Of a stretch of 64,000 nucleotides of DNA, positions 50,551 to 59,586 are shown in pieces (position 1 is the first letter of the stretch; each line of letters begins with the position of its first letter). The notes under the pieces are model-generated. The model saw nothing but the letters and a program-made list of their open reading frames with translations, did no database searches and was not told where the DNA came from. Source of the DNA: Sphingomonas sp. ATCC 31555 (GTDB taxonomy: Bacteria; Pseudomonadota; Alphaproteobacteria; Sphingomonadales; Sphingomonadaceae); contig NZ_ALBQ01000005.1 in the NCBI RefSeq assembly GCF_000282895.1, positions 1 to 64,000 on the forward strand, in the 5' to 3' direction. A program made the position numbers and the translations under genes.

Positions 50551-52224
50551 TTATGGCTTCTTCACCGGCACCTGCGCCAGATCGGCATCGATCGCCTGCA
50601 GCTTGTCGTCGCTCAACTGGCCGGGGAAATAAGCCTGGATGCCGGCGAGCGTCTGCCCGCGCGCCATGTCGATCCGGGCGTTGCCGGCAACGTCCGGCAC
50701 ATGGCGCATCAGCACCGCGCGGGCCGCGGGATCGTCCAGCATCGTGCCGATCGGCGTGGTGAGGCTGTTGTAATGGCCCGAAGCAAGCGCCGCGCGGGTG
50801 CGGGCCTGGATCGCGTCGATCTCGGCGCCCCATGGATCCCGGCCGGCAACCGCCGTGCCATCTGCCGCGAAGTCGAGCAGTTCATCGCCCTTGGCCGTGT
50901 AGCGGGGCCATGTCGTGAGGCCGGCACCGTTAGGATCGCCGGTCTTCGCGAAGCGGACGAGATAGGCGCTGATCGTCTTGCCGACGCGTTCGTCCCGCGC
51001 GGTAGTCGCAGCACCATATTTGATGCGGGCATTGTCGAAGAAATACGGGATGTCCGTCGCGTGCCCGGCGCCCGGCCGGCCCAGCGAGTCGGCGACGTAC
51101 GAGAACCGATATTCCCACACCGGCACCTGCTGCGCTGCGAGCATCGCGCTGGCTTCGCGTGCGCCGGCGATCATGTACCCGGTCTTGCCGCCAATGTCGG
51201 CGCTGGTGGCGCCGATCAGCATCGGCACGTGCGCGAAGTCGCCGCTGGCATAGGCCTTTTCCTGATCGACCAGCAGCGTGCCATCGACCATGGGACCGCC
51301 ATAGGTGCGCGGCCCCGGTTTGGGTGCGGAGAGCTCGGTGAGGTTAAGGCCGTCGGTCACCTGTTCGGGGCCGAGCGCGCGCAGTTTCGTGAGCACATCG
51401 GGCGCGGCGGGATCGATGCCATGGGCACGGGCGAAGTTCTCGCCGATCGCTTCGGCATCCTTGAGCGTACCGTTGCGCGCCGTCTGCGCATTGCCGCCAG
51501 ACATGACGACGGCCTTGTGAAACAGCCCGCGCGAGAGCGGCGAGGTGACCAGCGCATGGACGGACATGCCGCCCGCACTTTCGCCGATGATGGTAACATT
51601 GGCCGGATCGCCCCCGAAGGCGGCGATGTTCTTGCGCACCCATTTCAACGCAGCGATCTGGTCCATAAAGCCATAGTTGCCGAGCAGCCCGCCATCGGGG
51701 TTCTCGCGGGAAAGCTGGGGCAGGGCGAAGCTGCCGAAGCGGCCGACGCGATAGTTGAAGCTGACGAAGACGATCCCCTGCTTCGCCATGTTGGTGCCGG
51801 CATAGGTGGGTGGAGACGCGCCGCCGTTGACAAAGCCGCCACCATAGATCCACACCATCACCGGCAGCTTGCCCCTGGCGCCGGCAGGCTTCCAGACATT
51901 GAGGTACAGGCAATCCTCGGCGGGGGTGGTGCCGAGCGGCGCGGCGTCGCTGGGGAAAGGCTTCTGCATGCAGTCGCTGCTGTACCGGGTGGCGGCGCGC
52001 ACGCCCTGCCACGCGGTCGCAGGTTGCGGCGCGCGCCAGCGCAAGGCGCCGACCGGCGGCGCGGCGAAGGGAATACCCTTCCAGCTTGCGATGCCTTCCT
52101 CGACACTGCCGCGCACCTTGCCCGTTGCGACGGCGACCACCGGACCCGCGGCTTGCGCCAGCACGGCGGAAGGAAAGGCGCAGGTCGCCACGCCCCCTGC
52201 CAGCATCACCATCCATGCCTTCAT
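50551..52224 (-). CDS. Exported type-B carboxylesterase
   Basis: A 557-residue carboxylesterase/cholinesterase-family enzyme. Signal peptide MKAWMVMLAGGVATCAFPSAVLAQ from ATG 52224 (GGGAGAAG upstream). Family blocks: GKVRGSVEEGIASWKGIPFAAPPVGALRWRAPQP, EDCLYLNVWKP, VWIYGGGFVNGG (oxyanion hole), VSFNYRVGRFGSFALPQL, GLLGNYGFMDQIAALKWVRKNIAAFGGDPANVTIIGESAGG with nucleophile Ser216, and a C-terminal GAGHATDIPYFFDN histidine region. Substrates are esters of broad type, in the periplasm. It is divergent from an alpha-amino-acid ester hydrolase gene; the 194 bp between them hold no clear operator. Confidence 0.93.
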   Translation of the reverse strand: MKAWMVMLAGGVATCAFPSAVLAQAAGPVVAVATGKVRGSVEEGIASWKGIPFAAPPVGALRWRAPQPATAWQGVRAATRYSSDCMQKPFPSDAAPLGTTPAEDCLYLNVWKPAGARGKLPVMVWIYGGGFVNGGASPPTYAGTNMAKQGIVFVSFNYRVGRFGSFALPQLSRENPDGGLLGNYGFMDQIAALKWVRKNIAAFGGDPANVTIIGESAGGMSVHALVTSPLSRGLFHKAVVMSGGNAQTARNGTLKDAEAIGENFARAHGIDPAAPDVLTKLRALGPEQVTDGLNLTELSAPKPGPRTYGGPMVDGTLLVDQEKAYASGDFAHVPMLIGATSADIGGKTGYMIAGAREASAMLAAQQVPVWEYRFSYVADSLGRPGAGHATDIPYFFDNARIKYGAATTARDERVGKTISAYLVRFAKTGDPNGAGLTTWPRYTAKGDELLDFAADGTAVAGRDPWGAEIDAIQARTRAALASGHYNSLTTPIGTMLDDPAARAVLMRHVPDVAGNARIDMARGQTLAGIQAYFPGQLSDDKLQAIDADLAQVPVKKP

Positions 52225-52418
52225 GCTTGCTTCTCCCATTCTACCGTTCTGGTTCAGGTGTTCTTGCTAGCCCGGAAATCGGACGGGCGCGTGAAATTTT
52301 CGCGTTGTCAGCGCCATGGCGGCGGAAGCTCGCCCTTTTGCGATCGTCCATAGCCGCTTCCCATAGCCGCGAGGTGACATTATCACCCGACACGTCGCAA
52401 ATTCCGGGGACTCCCTTC

Positions 52419-54335
52419 ATGCAGCTTCGTTCCGTCTTTCTCGCCGCAAGTGCGGCCGCCGCGCTGTTCGCCCTGCCTGCCGCGCAGGCGCAGCAATCGC
52501 CGTCCGCGTTCAACGATATCCCTGCCAAGTTCGTGCTGCCGGAGGGCGCGAAGGACTATATTCGCCGCGAAGTGATGGTCCCGATGCGCGACGGAACCAA
52601 GCTGTTCACCACGATCGTGATCCCCAAGGGCGCGAAGAATGCCCCGATCCTGCTCACCCGAACGCCGTACGACGCCTATAATCGCGTGCGTCGCACCGAC
52701 AGCAACAAGATGCTCTCCGTGCTCGCTCAGGGCGACGAGGTGTTCACCCAGGCCGGGTATATCCGCGTGTTCCAGGACATCCGCGGCAAGTACCGCTCGG
52801 AGGGCGATTTCGTCGTCACCCGGCCGCCGGTGGGGCCGCTGAACCCGACCAAGATCGACGACACCACCGATGCGTGGGATACTATCGACTGGTTGGTGAA
52901 GAACCTGCCGGAGTCGAACGGCAAGGTCGGCATGCTTGGCTCGTCCTATGAAGGCTGGACAGTGGTGATGGCGCTGCTGAACCCGCATCCCGCGCTGAAG
53001 GTAGCCGCGCCGGAAAGCCCGATGATCGACGGCTGGATGGGCGACGACTGGTTCCACCACGGCGCGTTCCGCCTGCCGAACATCGGCTGGATCTCCGGCA
53101 TCACCGGCTACAAGGCCGGCGGGCCAACTCCACCGGGTGGCGGATGGGACGATTACGACACGTTCCGCAAGGTCGGCTCGGCCGGCGACTGGGCGAAGCA
53201 ATATGGCTATGACCAGCTGCCCTTCTGGCAGAAGCTGACCCAGCATGTTGCCTATGACGCGTTCTGGCAGGGCCAGGCGCTCGACAAGATCCTGGCCGCC
53301 AATCCGTCCAACGTGCCGACGCTCTGGGAACAGGGTCTGTGGGATCACGAGGACATGTATGGCGCCATCCACGCCTGGGAGGAGCTGCAGAAGACCCCAC
53401 AGGCGACCAACAACTTCCTGCTGATGGGTCCGTGGCGGCACTCCGGCTTCAACTATAACGGTTCCAAGCTGGGCGAGCTGAACTTCGAGGGCGACACCGC
53501 GCTGCAGGCCCGCCGCGACATCTTGCTGCCCTTCTTCAACGCGCATCTGAAGGACGGAGCGCCAGCCTACACGCCGCCGCTGGCCAGCATCTACAATACC
53601 GGCGAGAACCGCTGGGATTTCCTGAACAAATGGCCGCTCTCCGGGGCGCTGACGCCGCTTTATCTCGCGTCCGGGGAAGCCGCGGGCTTCGCGAAGCCTG
53701 GGGCGGGGGAGGACAGCTATGTCTCCGATCCGGCCAAGCCGGTGCCGTACCTGCCACGCCCAATCAATTTCAGCGACGGCCGCTGGAGCACCTACCTCGT
53801 CACCGACCAGCGCTTCGTCGATGGCCGTCAGGACGTGCTGACCTATGCTACCCCGGTGCTGAACGAGCCGGTGCGCCTGTCGGGCGCGCCGCTGGCGAAC
53901 ATCTTCGCGAAGACCACCGGCACCGACGGCGACTTCGTGGTTAAGGTGATCGACGTCTATCCGGAGGAAATCGCCTCCGCCAAGGAAATGGGCGGTTTCC
54001 AGCTGCCGATCGCGATGGACATCTTCCGCGGCCGCTATCGCCATTCGTTCGAGCGGCCGACGCCGATCCCCGCCGGCAAGGTGCAGGAATACAAGTTCCG
54101 GCTGCCGACGGTGAACCATACCTTCCTGCCCGGGCACCGCATCATGGTGCAGATCCAGTCCACGCTGTTCCCGGTGTATGACCGCAATCCGCAGACCTAT
54201 GTGGACAACATCTTCTTCGCCAAGCCGAACGATTATCGCAAGGCAACGGTGACGATCCTGTACGGCGGGGCGCAATCGAGCGCCGTGCTGCTCCCCGTCG
54301 TACCGGTAGACCAGAGCGCCGCCAAGGCGCGCTGA
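52419..54335 (+). CDS. Alpha-amino-acid ester hydrolase (CocE/NonD family)
   Basis: A 638-residue exported enzyme of the CocE/NonD serine hydrolase family, best matching alpha-amino-acid ester hydrolases of Xanthomonas/Acetobacter by length and motifs. Signal peptide MQLRSVFLAASAAAALFALPAAQA. The N-terminal beta region has VPMRDGTKLFTTIVIPKGAKNAPILLTRTPYDAYNR. The nucleophile Ser176 is in GSSYEG, the Asp in GLWDHEDMYGA, the His in LMGPWRHSG, and GDDWFHHGAFR matches the AEH acid-rich substrate pocket. A C-terminal jelly-roll domain follows. These enzymes hydrolyse or transfer alpha-amino-acyl esters, including beta-lactams with amino side chains. It ends 7 bp before the convergent glycosyltransferase gene. 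Confidence 0.9.
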   Translation: MQLRSVFLAASAAAALFALPAAQAQQSPSAFNDIPAKFVLPEGAKDYIRREVMVPMRDGTKLFTTIVIPKGAKNAPILLTRTPYDAYNRVRRTDSNKMLSVLAQGDEVFTQAGYIRVFQDIRGKYRSEGDFVVTRPPVGPLNPTKIDDTTDAWDTIDWLVKNLPESNGKVGMLGSSYEGWTVVMALLNPHPALKVAAPESPMIDGWMGDDWFHHGAFRLPNIGWISGITGYKAGGPTPPGGGWDDYDTFRKVGSAGDWAKQYGYDQLPFWQKLTQHVAYDAFWQGQALDKILAANPSNVPTLWEQGLWDHEDMYGAIHAWEELQKTPQATNNFLLMGPWRHSGFNYNGSKLGELNFEGDTALQARRDILLPFFNAHLKDGAPAYTPPLASIYNTGENRWDFLNKWPLSGALTPLYLASGEAAGFAKPGAGEDSYVSDPAKPVPYLPRPINFSDGRWSTYLVTDQRFVDGRQDVLTYATPVLNEPVRLSGAPLANIFAKTTGTDGDFVVKVIDVYPEEIASAKEMGGFQLPIAMDIFRGRYRHSFERPTPIPAGKVQEYKFRLPTVNHTFLPGHRIMVQIQSTLFPVYDRNPQTYVDNIFFAKPNDYRKATVTILYGGAQSSAVLLPVVPVDQSAAKAR

Positions 54336-54342
54336 AGGCGGT

Positions 54343-56796
54343 TCAGCGCGTGCTAGCCGGGGCCACGGCGCCGTGTAGCACGCGCACCAGCTGCTCGACC
54401 CCGGCACGGGCGCGCAACACCGTTGCTGCCCGGGCTTCCTCCGGCACCGGCGCGGCGCGGGCAGCATCCGCCAGCGCCGCCAGCGCCATGGAAGGCGTGG
54501 TCGCAAGGTCGGCGATCTGGTGCTCCAGCGACACCGCTGCGAGGAAGGAATCAAGCTTCGGGTCCCAGCGCAGCCCCACCACCGGCACGCCATAGGCATA
54601 GCCGGCGATGATCGCGTGCAAGCGATGCGCGATCAGAAGATCGAAACCGGCGATGGTAGCGCACAGGCCCGCCGGATCGACAGGCTGTTCGAAGGCGATG
54701 TCGGCAGCATTGTGCAAATCCGCCAGCGGGCGCTTCAGAGTTTCGAGGTAGCGGCGATCTTCCGGCGCACCGTTGGTGAACAGGGTCACGCGATAGCCAC
54801 GATCGAGCATCGCTTCGACCAGCGCAACATAGCGTTCGTCAAACCCCGCGGCGATTTCGGCGGTGGCGTGATAGCGTACCGAAAGCGGGCTGGTGATGCC
54901 GATGCCCACGAGCGGTGCTCCCGTGCGGGGCAGTAGAGATTGCGGCAGCGCCACGCTGGCGAGCAGGCCGGGATCGGCGGCAAGGCTGGCATCGAGCCCC
55001 ACAGCGTTCCGGAACAGCGCCCGCCATAATTGCTGCGAGCGCAGGTCGCGCACCGAAACCGATCGCAACGCCGGGCGCGCCAACGCGCGTGTCATCCGTG
55101 CCAGACCGGCGCGGGTCCAATCACCCGACACGCCGACGGCGTGAAGCGCCACCGGCAGGCCAAGCCACTCGGCTTCCCGCATCACCAAGCCGATCTTGGT
55201 GGGAAAATTCAGATCGATATCGGCGAGCAGATTGCCGCCGCCGATCACGACGCAATTCGCGCCTTCCATCTCGCGCGTATAGTGGGGTCGCCACTTGAGG
55301 GCGCTGGCAAGTGCGAGCGGCGCGCGGATCACCAATTGGCGCGCGGAGGCGGGGAGGGCATCCAGCGTGTTGAGCAGTGCCCCGCGCGCGGGAATATCGT
55401 CACCCAGCGCCTTGCGCGCGGCAAGATCGACCGAGCGCACCTCCGACGACGGTGACGCTTGCTCGATCGCGGATTCCAGACAGGCGGCGATCAGCCCATC
55501 GCCCAGATTGGGGCTGTACTTCACGTTGAACAGACGCGCGCGGAGCGCCGGCTCGCCTGGATCGGTCGGACCCTGGGCGGGGAGCCGTTCCTCGTACAGG
55601 CGAAGATGCGCATCGAGCCAGGACTCGGTCGTGTTGCCGATCGACTGGGTATCATGGAACGCCGCGTGGCTCATCTGCGCAGCCAACGCATCATCCTGGG
55701 CGATCCTGCGCATCGCCTCTGCAAAGGCTTCCACCGAATTGGGCACGGCAAGCCCGGCGCCGGCGGCGGCGATCGCGGGCGCCAGAAAGGCATTGTCAGA
55801 GAGCACGACAGGGATCCCGCTCCACAAGGCTTCCCCCGCAACCAGCCCGTAGGGCTCCGCCCACCGGCTCGGCATTACCAGCATGCGCGCGTTACGGGCG
55901 ATCGCGGCGATGTCCCCCGGTGCCTTCCAGCCGTGGAAGACGGCTTCCGGATAGGCCGCGTCCAGCGCGGGAAGCATCGGCCCTTCACCGACGAAGACGA
56001 TCTTGAGCCCGGCGCGCCGCGCCGCTTCGGCAACGATGTCCGGCCCCTTTTCATGCGCGAGACGGCCGACGAACAGCACCTCTTGGTTCTTCTCTGCCGT
56101 CACCCGCTCGCGCAGAAAGGGGCGGATCGGGTTGGGGATCGGTACCATTTTCTCGATCGGCATTCCGCCCTGGGCGAGCAGCGGCATCATGCTGCGATGA
56201 ATCACCGAAAAGCGAACCGGCGCGTCGTGCAGGCTGAACAGCGTCTGACGCAAGGCGTGGCGGCTGACCCGCCACAGCTTGTCCGCATAGCTTCGCCGAT
56301 CGCAGTTATGCGCGACGCAGGCGGGGCTGTTGGCCCGGCGCGGGCAGGTCCGCGACTCCCGGAAGGAATATTGCGCGCCGTTCGGGCAGGTCAGGAAAAA
56401 ATCATGGGTGGTGATAACCAGCCGCTCTTGCACCGGCCGCAGCGCCGAGAAGATCGCAGGCGACAGAAAATGCGCCCAATTGTGCAGATGATAGACGGTG
56501 CGAGGTGTATCGTGCCGCGCGATCCAGTTGGAGACGACCTCTGCCGCCTTGCTGCGATACAGGCCCTTGGCCACCCCGGACAGCCGATGCTCGGCAGCGA
56601 TCGCATGCCCGCCAATCTGGAGAAGATCGGCACCGCTTTGCGCCAGTTCACTGGCGACCGGCCCCTCACCGGCGACATAAGTGACCGGCATACCACGCGA
56701 TCGAAGGCCGATGGCGCAGGCAAGCGCGAGCGCCGTCGCGCCGCCACGTGCCATGGCGCTGTCGTTGAGCAGCACGACGCGATCGATCGTGCTCAT
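54343..56796 (-). CDS. Bifunctional GT4 glycosyltransferase - polysaccharide pyruvyltransferase fusion
   Basis: An 817-residue cytoplasmic protein in two parts. Residues about 1-420 are a GT-B, GT4-type glycosyltransferase: VVLLNDSAMARGGATALALACAIGLRSRGMPVTYV, VLFVGRLAHEKGPDIV, then MLVMPSRWAEPYGLVAGEALWSGIPVVLSDN (the E-x7-E donor region). Residues about 430-810 are a polysaccharide pyruvyltransferase-type domain: LFNVKYSPNLGDGLIAACLESAIEQ, CVVIGGGNLLADIDLNFPTKIG, VSVRDLRSQQLWR and LLIAHRLHAIIAGYAYGVPVVGLRWDPKLDSFL. So one polypeptide could both add a sugar and add a ketal pyruvate to an exopolysaccharide repeat unit. Its ATG overlaps the stop of a 35-codon leader frame. Confidence 0.88.
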   Translation of the reverse strand: MSTIDRVVLLNDSAMARGGATALALACAIGLRSRGMPVTYVAGEGPVASELAQSGADLLQIGGHAIAAEHRLSGVAKGLYRSKAAEVVSNWIARHDTPRTVYHLHNWAHFLSPAIFSALRPVQERLVITTHDFFLTCPNGAQYSFRESRTCPRRANSPACVAHNCDRRSYADKLWRVSRHALRQTLFSLHDAPVRFSVIHRSMMPLLAQGGMPIEKMVPIPNPIRPFLRERVTAEKNQEVLFVGRLAHEKGPDIVAEAARRAGLKIVFVGEGPMLPALDAAYPEAVFHGWKAPGDIAAIARNARMLVMPSRWAEPYGLVAGEALWSGIPVVLSDNAFLAPAIAAAGAGLAVPNSVEAFAEAMRRIAQDDALAAQMSHAAFHDTQSIGNTTESWLDAHLRLYEERLPAQGPTDPGEPALRARLFNVKYSPNLGDGLIAACLESAIEQASPSSEVRSVDLAARKALGDDIPARGALLNTLDALPASARQLVIRAPLALASALKWRPHYTREMEGANCVVIGGGNLLADIDLNFPTKIGLVMREAEWLGLPVALHAVGVSGDWTRAGLARMTRALARPALRSVSVRDLRSQQLWRALFRNAVGLDASLAADPGLLASVALPQSLLPRTGAPLVGIGITSPLSVRYHATAEIAAGFDERYVALVEAMLDRGYRVTLFTNGAPEDRRYLETLKRPLADLHNAADIAFEQPVDPAGLCATIAGFDLLIAHRLHAIIAGYAYGVPVVGLRWDPKLDSFLAAVSLEHQIADLATTPSMALAALADAARAAPVPEEARAATVLRARAGVEQLVRVLHGAVAPASTR

Positions 56797-56900
56797 GCCG
56801 CGAACTCGCCTGCTGCAACAGTAGCTTGACCACGAAATACGGAAATGGCGGCAGCGCGCACGGAGTAGAATTCACCGTCGAGTGTCAGTGTACGTCGCAT
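56793..56900 (-). CDS. 35-residue leader peptide overlapping the glycosyltransferase start
   Basis: A short frame ATG 56900 to TGA 56793, translating to MRRTLTLDGEFY... and ending GEFAA. GGGGGG is six bases upstream of its ATG, a much stronger ribosome binding site than the fusion gene itself has. Its stop overlaps the next gene start (ATGA). It has no signal peptide or membrane segment. It could be a real small protein or a coupling leader; I do not recognise a family. Confidence 0.5.
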   Translation of the reverse strand: MRRTLTLDGEFYSVRAAAISVFRGQATVAAGEFAA

Positions 56901-56920
56901 TGTCCCCCCGGATCCAGAAC

Positions 56921-56940
56921 AGGTTAGCGGTTGCTAACCT
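56921..56940. promoter_or_regulatory. 20-bp perfect inverted repeat upstream of the polysaccharide genes
   Basis: AGGTTAGC-GGTT-GCTAACCT, an 8-bp perfect inverted repeat around a 4-base centre, in the divergent region between the leader/glycosyltransferase and the GT2 gene. It may be an operator or an RNA hairpin in the leader transcript. A related TAACCT...AGGTTA pair is at 62120-62160. Confidence 0.55.
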
Positions 56941-57143
56941 ATATTCCACGAATTCAAAGCGCATGACTAGGGATCGCTCCGAGTTCGGAACGTTCCTTTC
57001 ACATAGCGCCTCTCCCCGGTGCCGCGTATAGCGAAGCTGTACTTCGTTGTCTTCATCATTATGCTTGCTAAGGGGCAGATACGAATTGAACGCGATTCGT
57101 TCTACGGCGCAGCCATGTGCGCCATACTGAGGGGTTGGGAAGC

Positions 57144-58016
57144 ATGAACATCGCGGTTGTCATCGCAAGTACGCGGCGGCCCACGGAACTGGCGCGCTGG
57201 GCCGATCATATCCGCAACCAGACGCTGGCACCGAGCCGGGTGATCTTCGCCATCGCCCGGCCGGAAGACCTGCCGCCGGGATTCGAAGCGTCGGGGATCG
57301 ACGTGGTGCAGGCGCCGCTGGGGCTGCCCGCGCAACGCAATGTCGGACTGGACATGCTGGATGAGACGACCACCGACCTGGTGGTGTTCTACGACGACGA
57401 CTTCGTCCCGGCTTCGTTCAGCCTGGAGGCGATGGCGCGGTTCTTCGCGGAGCATAGCGACGTCGTGGCTGCCAGCGGCAGCGTGGTGCTGGACGGCATA
57501 GGATCGGCCGGCATCTCGTACGAAGTCGCTTCCGCCATCGTTTCTTCACTCAAGCCGGTGGCCCCGGAGGCCGTGGAACTGGCGCCGATCGACGGCACCT
57601 ATGGGTGCAACATGGCGTTTCGGTTCAGCGCGATCGGCAAGGAGCGGTTTGACGAGCGGCTGCCGCTTTATGGCTGGCTGGAAGACGTGGACTTTTCCAA
57701 TCGCGTCGGGCGCCAGGGCCGGGTCGTGCGGACCAATGCTTTCATGGGCGTGCACCAGGGCGTGAAGCTAGGGCGGGGACCGGGGCGGCAGTTCGGCTAT
57801 TCGCAGATCGCCAATCCTTTGCACCTGCGCGCCAAGCGATCGATCCGTGCGGATCACGCCTATTGGCTCATGACGCGGAACATCCTCATGAACCACGCGC
57901 GACTGCTGTGGCCGGAACCGTGGATCGATCGCAAAGGACGGGCCTATGGCAACTGGCTGGCGCTGTGGCATGGTCTGCGCGGCCGCCTCGCGCCGGAACG
58001 GGTGCTGGACCTCTGA
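57144..58016 (+). CDS. GT2-family glycosyltransferase
   Basis: A 290-residue GT-A, family 2 glycosyltransferase. It starts MNIAVVIASTRRPTELARWADHIRNQT, carries PAQRNVGLDML, a DxD-type metal site in VVFYDDDFVP, GTYGCNMAFRFSAIG and the acceptor-side WLEDVDFSNRVGRQG. No membrane segment is evident. The ATG at 57144 follows GGGAAG; a GTG nine codons upstream is less likely. It should add one sugar to a lipid-linked repeat unit. A flippase gene follows after 49 bp on the same strand, and the pyruvyltransferase fusion gene is divergent. Confidence 0.9.
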   Translation: MNIAVVIASTRRPTELARWADHIRNQTLAPSRVIFAIARPEDLPPGFEASGIDVVQAPLGLPAQRNVGLDMLDETTTDLVVFYDDDFVPASFSLEAMARFFAEHSDVVAASGSVVLDGIGSAGISYEVASAIVSSLKPVAPEAVELAPIDGTYGCNMAFRFSAIGKERFDERLPLYGWLEDVDFSNRVGRQGRVVRTNAFMGVHQGVKLGRGPGRQFGYSQIANPLHLRAKRSIRADHAYWLMTRNILMNHARLLWPEPWIDRKGRAYGNWLALWHGLRGRLAPERVLDL

Positions 58017-58065
58017 TCCTGCCGGGCGCGGCTGCGCTACATAGAATGGTTTGAACGGGGACTGC

Positions 58066-59574
58066 ATGGACATCCAAGGCTCGATGGGCGCGCGCATGGC
58101 GTCGGGAACGATCATGCTCATCGTTTCTCGCCTGTCCGCGCGCTGCTTCGACCTGGCGATGCTGATTCTCTTCGCCCGGCTGCTGCTGCCGCGCGATTTC
58201 GGCACCGTGGCGATCGCACTGACGATCGTGCAGATCGTGGAGGCCGTGCTCGATCTGCCGGTCGCGCAGGTTATCGTCCGCAGCAGCGATCCGAGCCGCG
58301 ACCTGATCGACACGGCGTTCACGATTAGCCTTTTGCGCGGTCTTGCGCTGATGTTCGTGTTGGCCGCGCTCGCCTGGCCGATCGCGCTGCTCTATGGCGA
58401 ACCCTCGCTGGTGCCGATCGTGTGCGCGCTGGGCCTTGCACCGGCGATGCGGGGGATGATGAGCCCGGGGCTGGCGCTCTACGCCCGGTCCATCGATTTC
58501 CGGCGCGACATGCTGGTGGAAATGGTGGGCAAAGTCGCCAGCCTCATCGCCGGATCGATTGCGGCGTTTCTGCTGCGCGACTATCGGGCGATCGTGGTCA
58601 GCACCGTGATGACTCCGCTCGCGATGATGGTGACGTCCTTTCTCGTCGCGCCGCATCGGGTGCGGTTGACGCTGCGGCACGGCAAGCAATTCTACGGCTT
58701 TCTCGGCTGGTTCACTGCCTCGCAAGTGGTATCGGCGCTGAACTGGCGATCAAGCCGTCTGGTGCTCGGCATGTTCGTGCCGAGCAACGTGCTGGGATCG
58801 TTCACGCTGGCCGGCGATCTGGCGGCGGTGCCCGAGCAGGCCCTGATCCAGACGATGGTTCGGCCGCTGGTAGCGGCGTTTTCGCGCGTGCAGGACGACG
58901 CCAAGCGCCTCCGCGCGCTGTATTGCAACAGCGTGGCGACGACGCTGGCCGTCAGCCTGCCGGTAATGTTGGCCGTCGCCGTTTTCGCCGATCCGCTCGT
59001 CCTGCTGCTGCTGGGCTCGAAATGGCATGCCACGCCGCCGATCGTCAGTTGGCTGGCACTGGCCGCGTGCCTCGCCGCGACGACCGCGACCTATATTCCG
59101 CTTTGCGTGGCCTTGGGACGCGCGAATCAGCTTTTCCGGCTGAACCTGATCCAGATGCTGGTGCTGCTGCCAGCCTTGCTGCTGGCGACGCCGCCCTGGG
59201 GCGTCGCTGGCGCGATCGCTGCCCAGTTCCTTACCTTCGGCGTGGGAGCGGTGGTGGTCGTGTTTCGGGTGCGCGCGGTGATCGGTGCCAGCATCGTTCA
59301 ACAGGCGCGCGGAACCGTGCGCGTGGTGGCCGGCGCAATCGTCTATGCGCTGTTCCTGCTGCTGGCCAAGCGCGCTCTGCACGGCGTGTCGCCCGCGATG
59401 CTGCTGGCAGTCCTGCCGGCCGTGGGAGCGGCAGCGCTCGGCCTGTTCTGGGCAACGACCTTCGCGGTGTGGGCCGTAATGGGCCGGCCGGATGGGCTGG
59501 AACGCTTCGTGCTGCGCCAGACGACGCTGATTCTGGAGCGCCTGCGCGGCCGATGGGTCCGCGCGCGCGCCTGA
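58066..59574 (+). CDS. Wzx-type polysaccharide flippase
   Basis: A 502-residue polytopic inner-membrane protein with about 12-14 hydrophobic segments, of the oligosaccharide flippase (MOP) type. Visible traits: the N-terminal IMLIVSRLSARCFDLAMLILFARLLLPRDFGTVAIALTIVQIVEAVLDL, followed by paired helices, VGKVASLIAGSIAAFLL, ALNWRSSRLVLGMFVPSNVLGSFTLAGDLAAVPEQALIQTMVRPLVAAFSRVQDD, and PPWGVAGAIAAQFLTF. It would turn lipid-linked repeat units to the periplasmic face. ATG 58066 follows GGGGA. It converges on the Wzy/ligase-like gene, 12 bp apart. Confidence 0.88.
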   Translation: MDIQGSMGARMASGTIMLIVSRLSARCFDLAMLILFARLLLPRDFGTVAIALTIVQIVEAVLDLPVAQVIVRSSDPSRDLIDTAFTISLLRGLALMFVLAALAWPIALLYGEPSLVPIVCALGLAPAMRGMMSPGLALYARSIDFRRDMLVEMVGKVASLIAGSIAAFLLRDYRAIVVSTVMTPLAMMVTSFLVAPHRVRLTLRHGKQFYGFLGWFTASQVVSALNWRSSRLVLGMFVPSNVLGSFTLAGDLAAVPEQALIQTMVRPLVAAFSRVQDDAKRLRALYCNSVATTLAVSLPVMLAVAVFADPLVLLLLGSKWHATPPIVSWLALAACLAATTATYIPLCVALGRANQLFRLNLIQMLVLLPALLLATPPWGVAGAIAAQFLTFGVGAVVVVFRVRAVIGASIVQQARGTVRVVAGAIVYALFLLLAKRALHGVSPAMLLAVLPAVGAAALGLFWATTFAVWAVMGRPDGLERFVLRQTTLILERLRGRWVRARA

Positions 59575-59586
59575 AGCGTATCAAGG

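Noticed and set aside
47390-50833. Very long open frame (1147 codons) on the minus strand
   Set aside because: It is exactly opposite the TonB receptor gene at 47405-50434. Its translation is histidine/arginine/alanine-rich without domains, a usual antisense shadow in G+C-rich DNA.
50551-54335. Lasso-peptide isopeptidase locus as found in some sphingomonads
   Set aside because: The 52419 enzyme has CocE/NonD motifs, not prolyl-oligopeptidase-type isopeptidase motifs, and no lasso precursor, B or C protein was seen.
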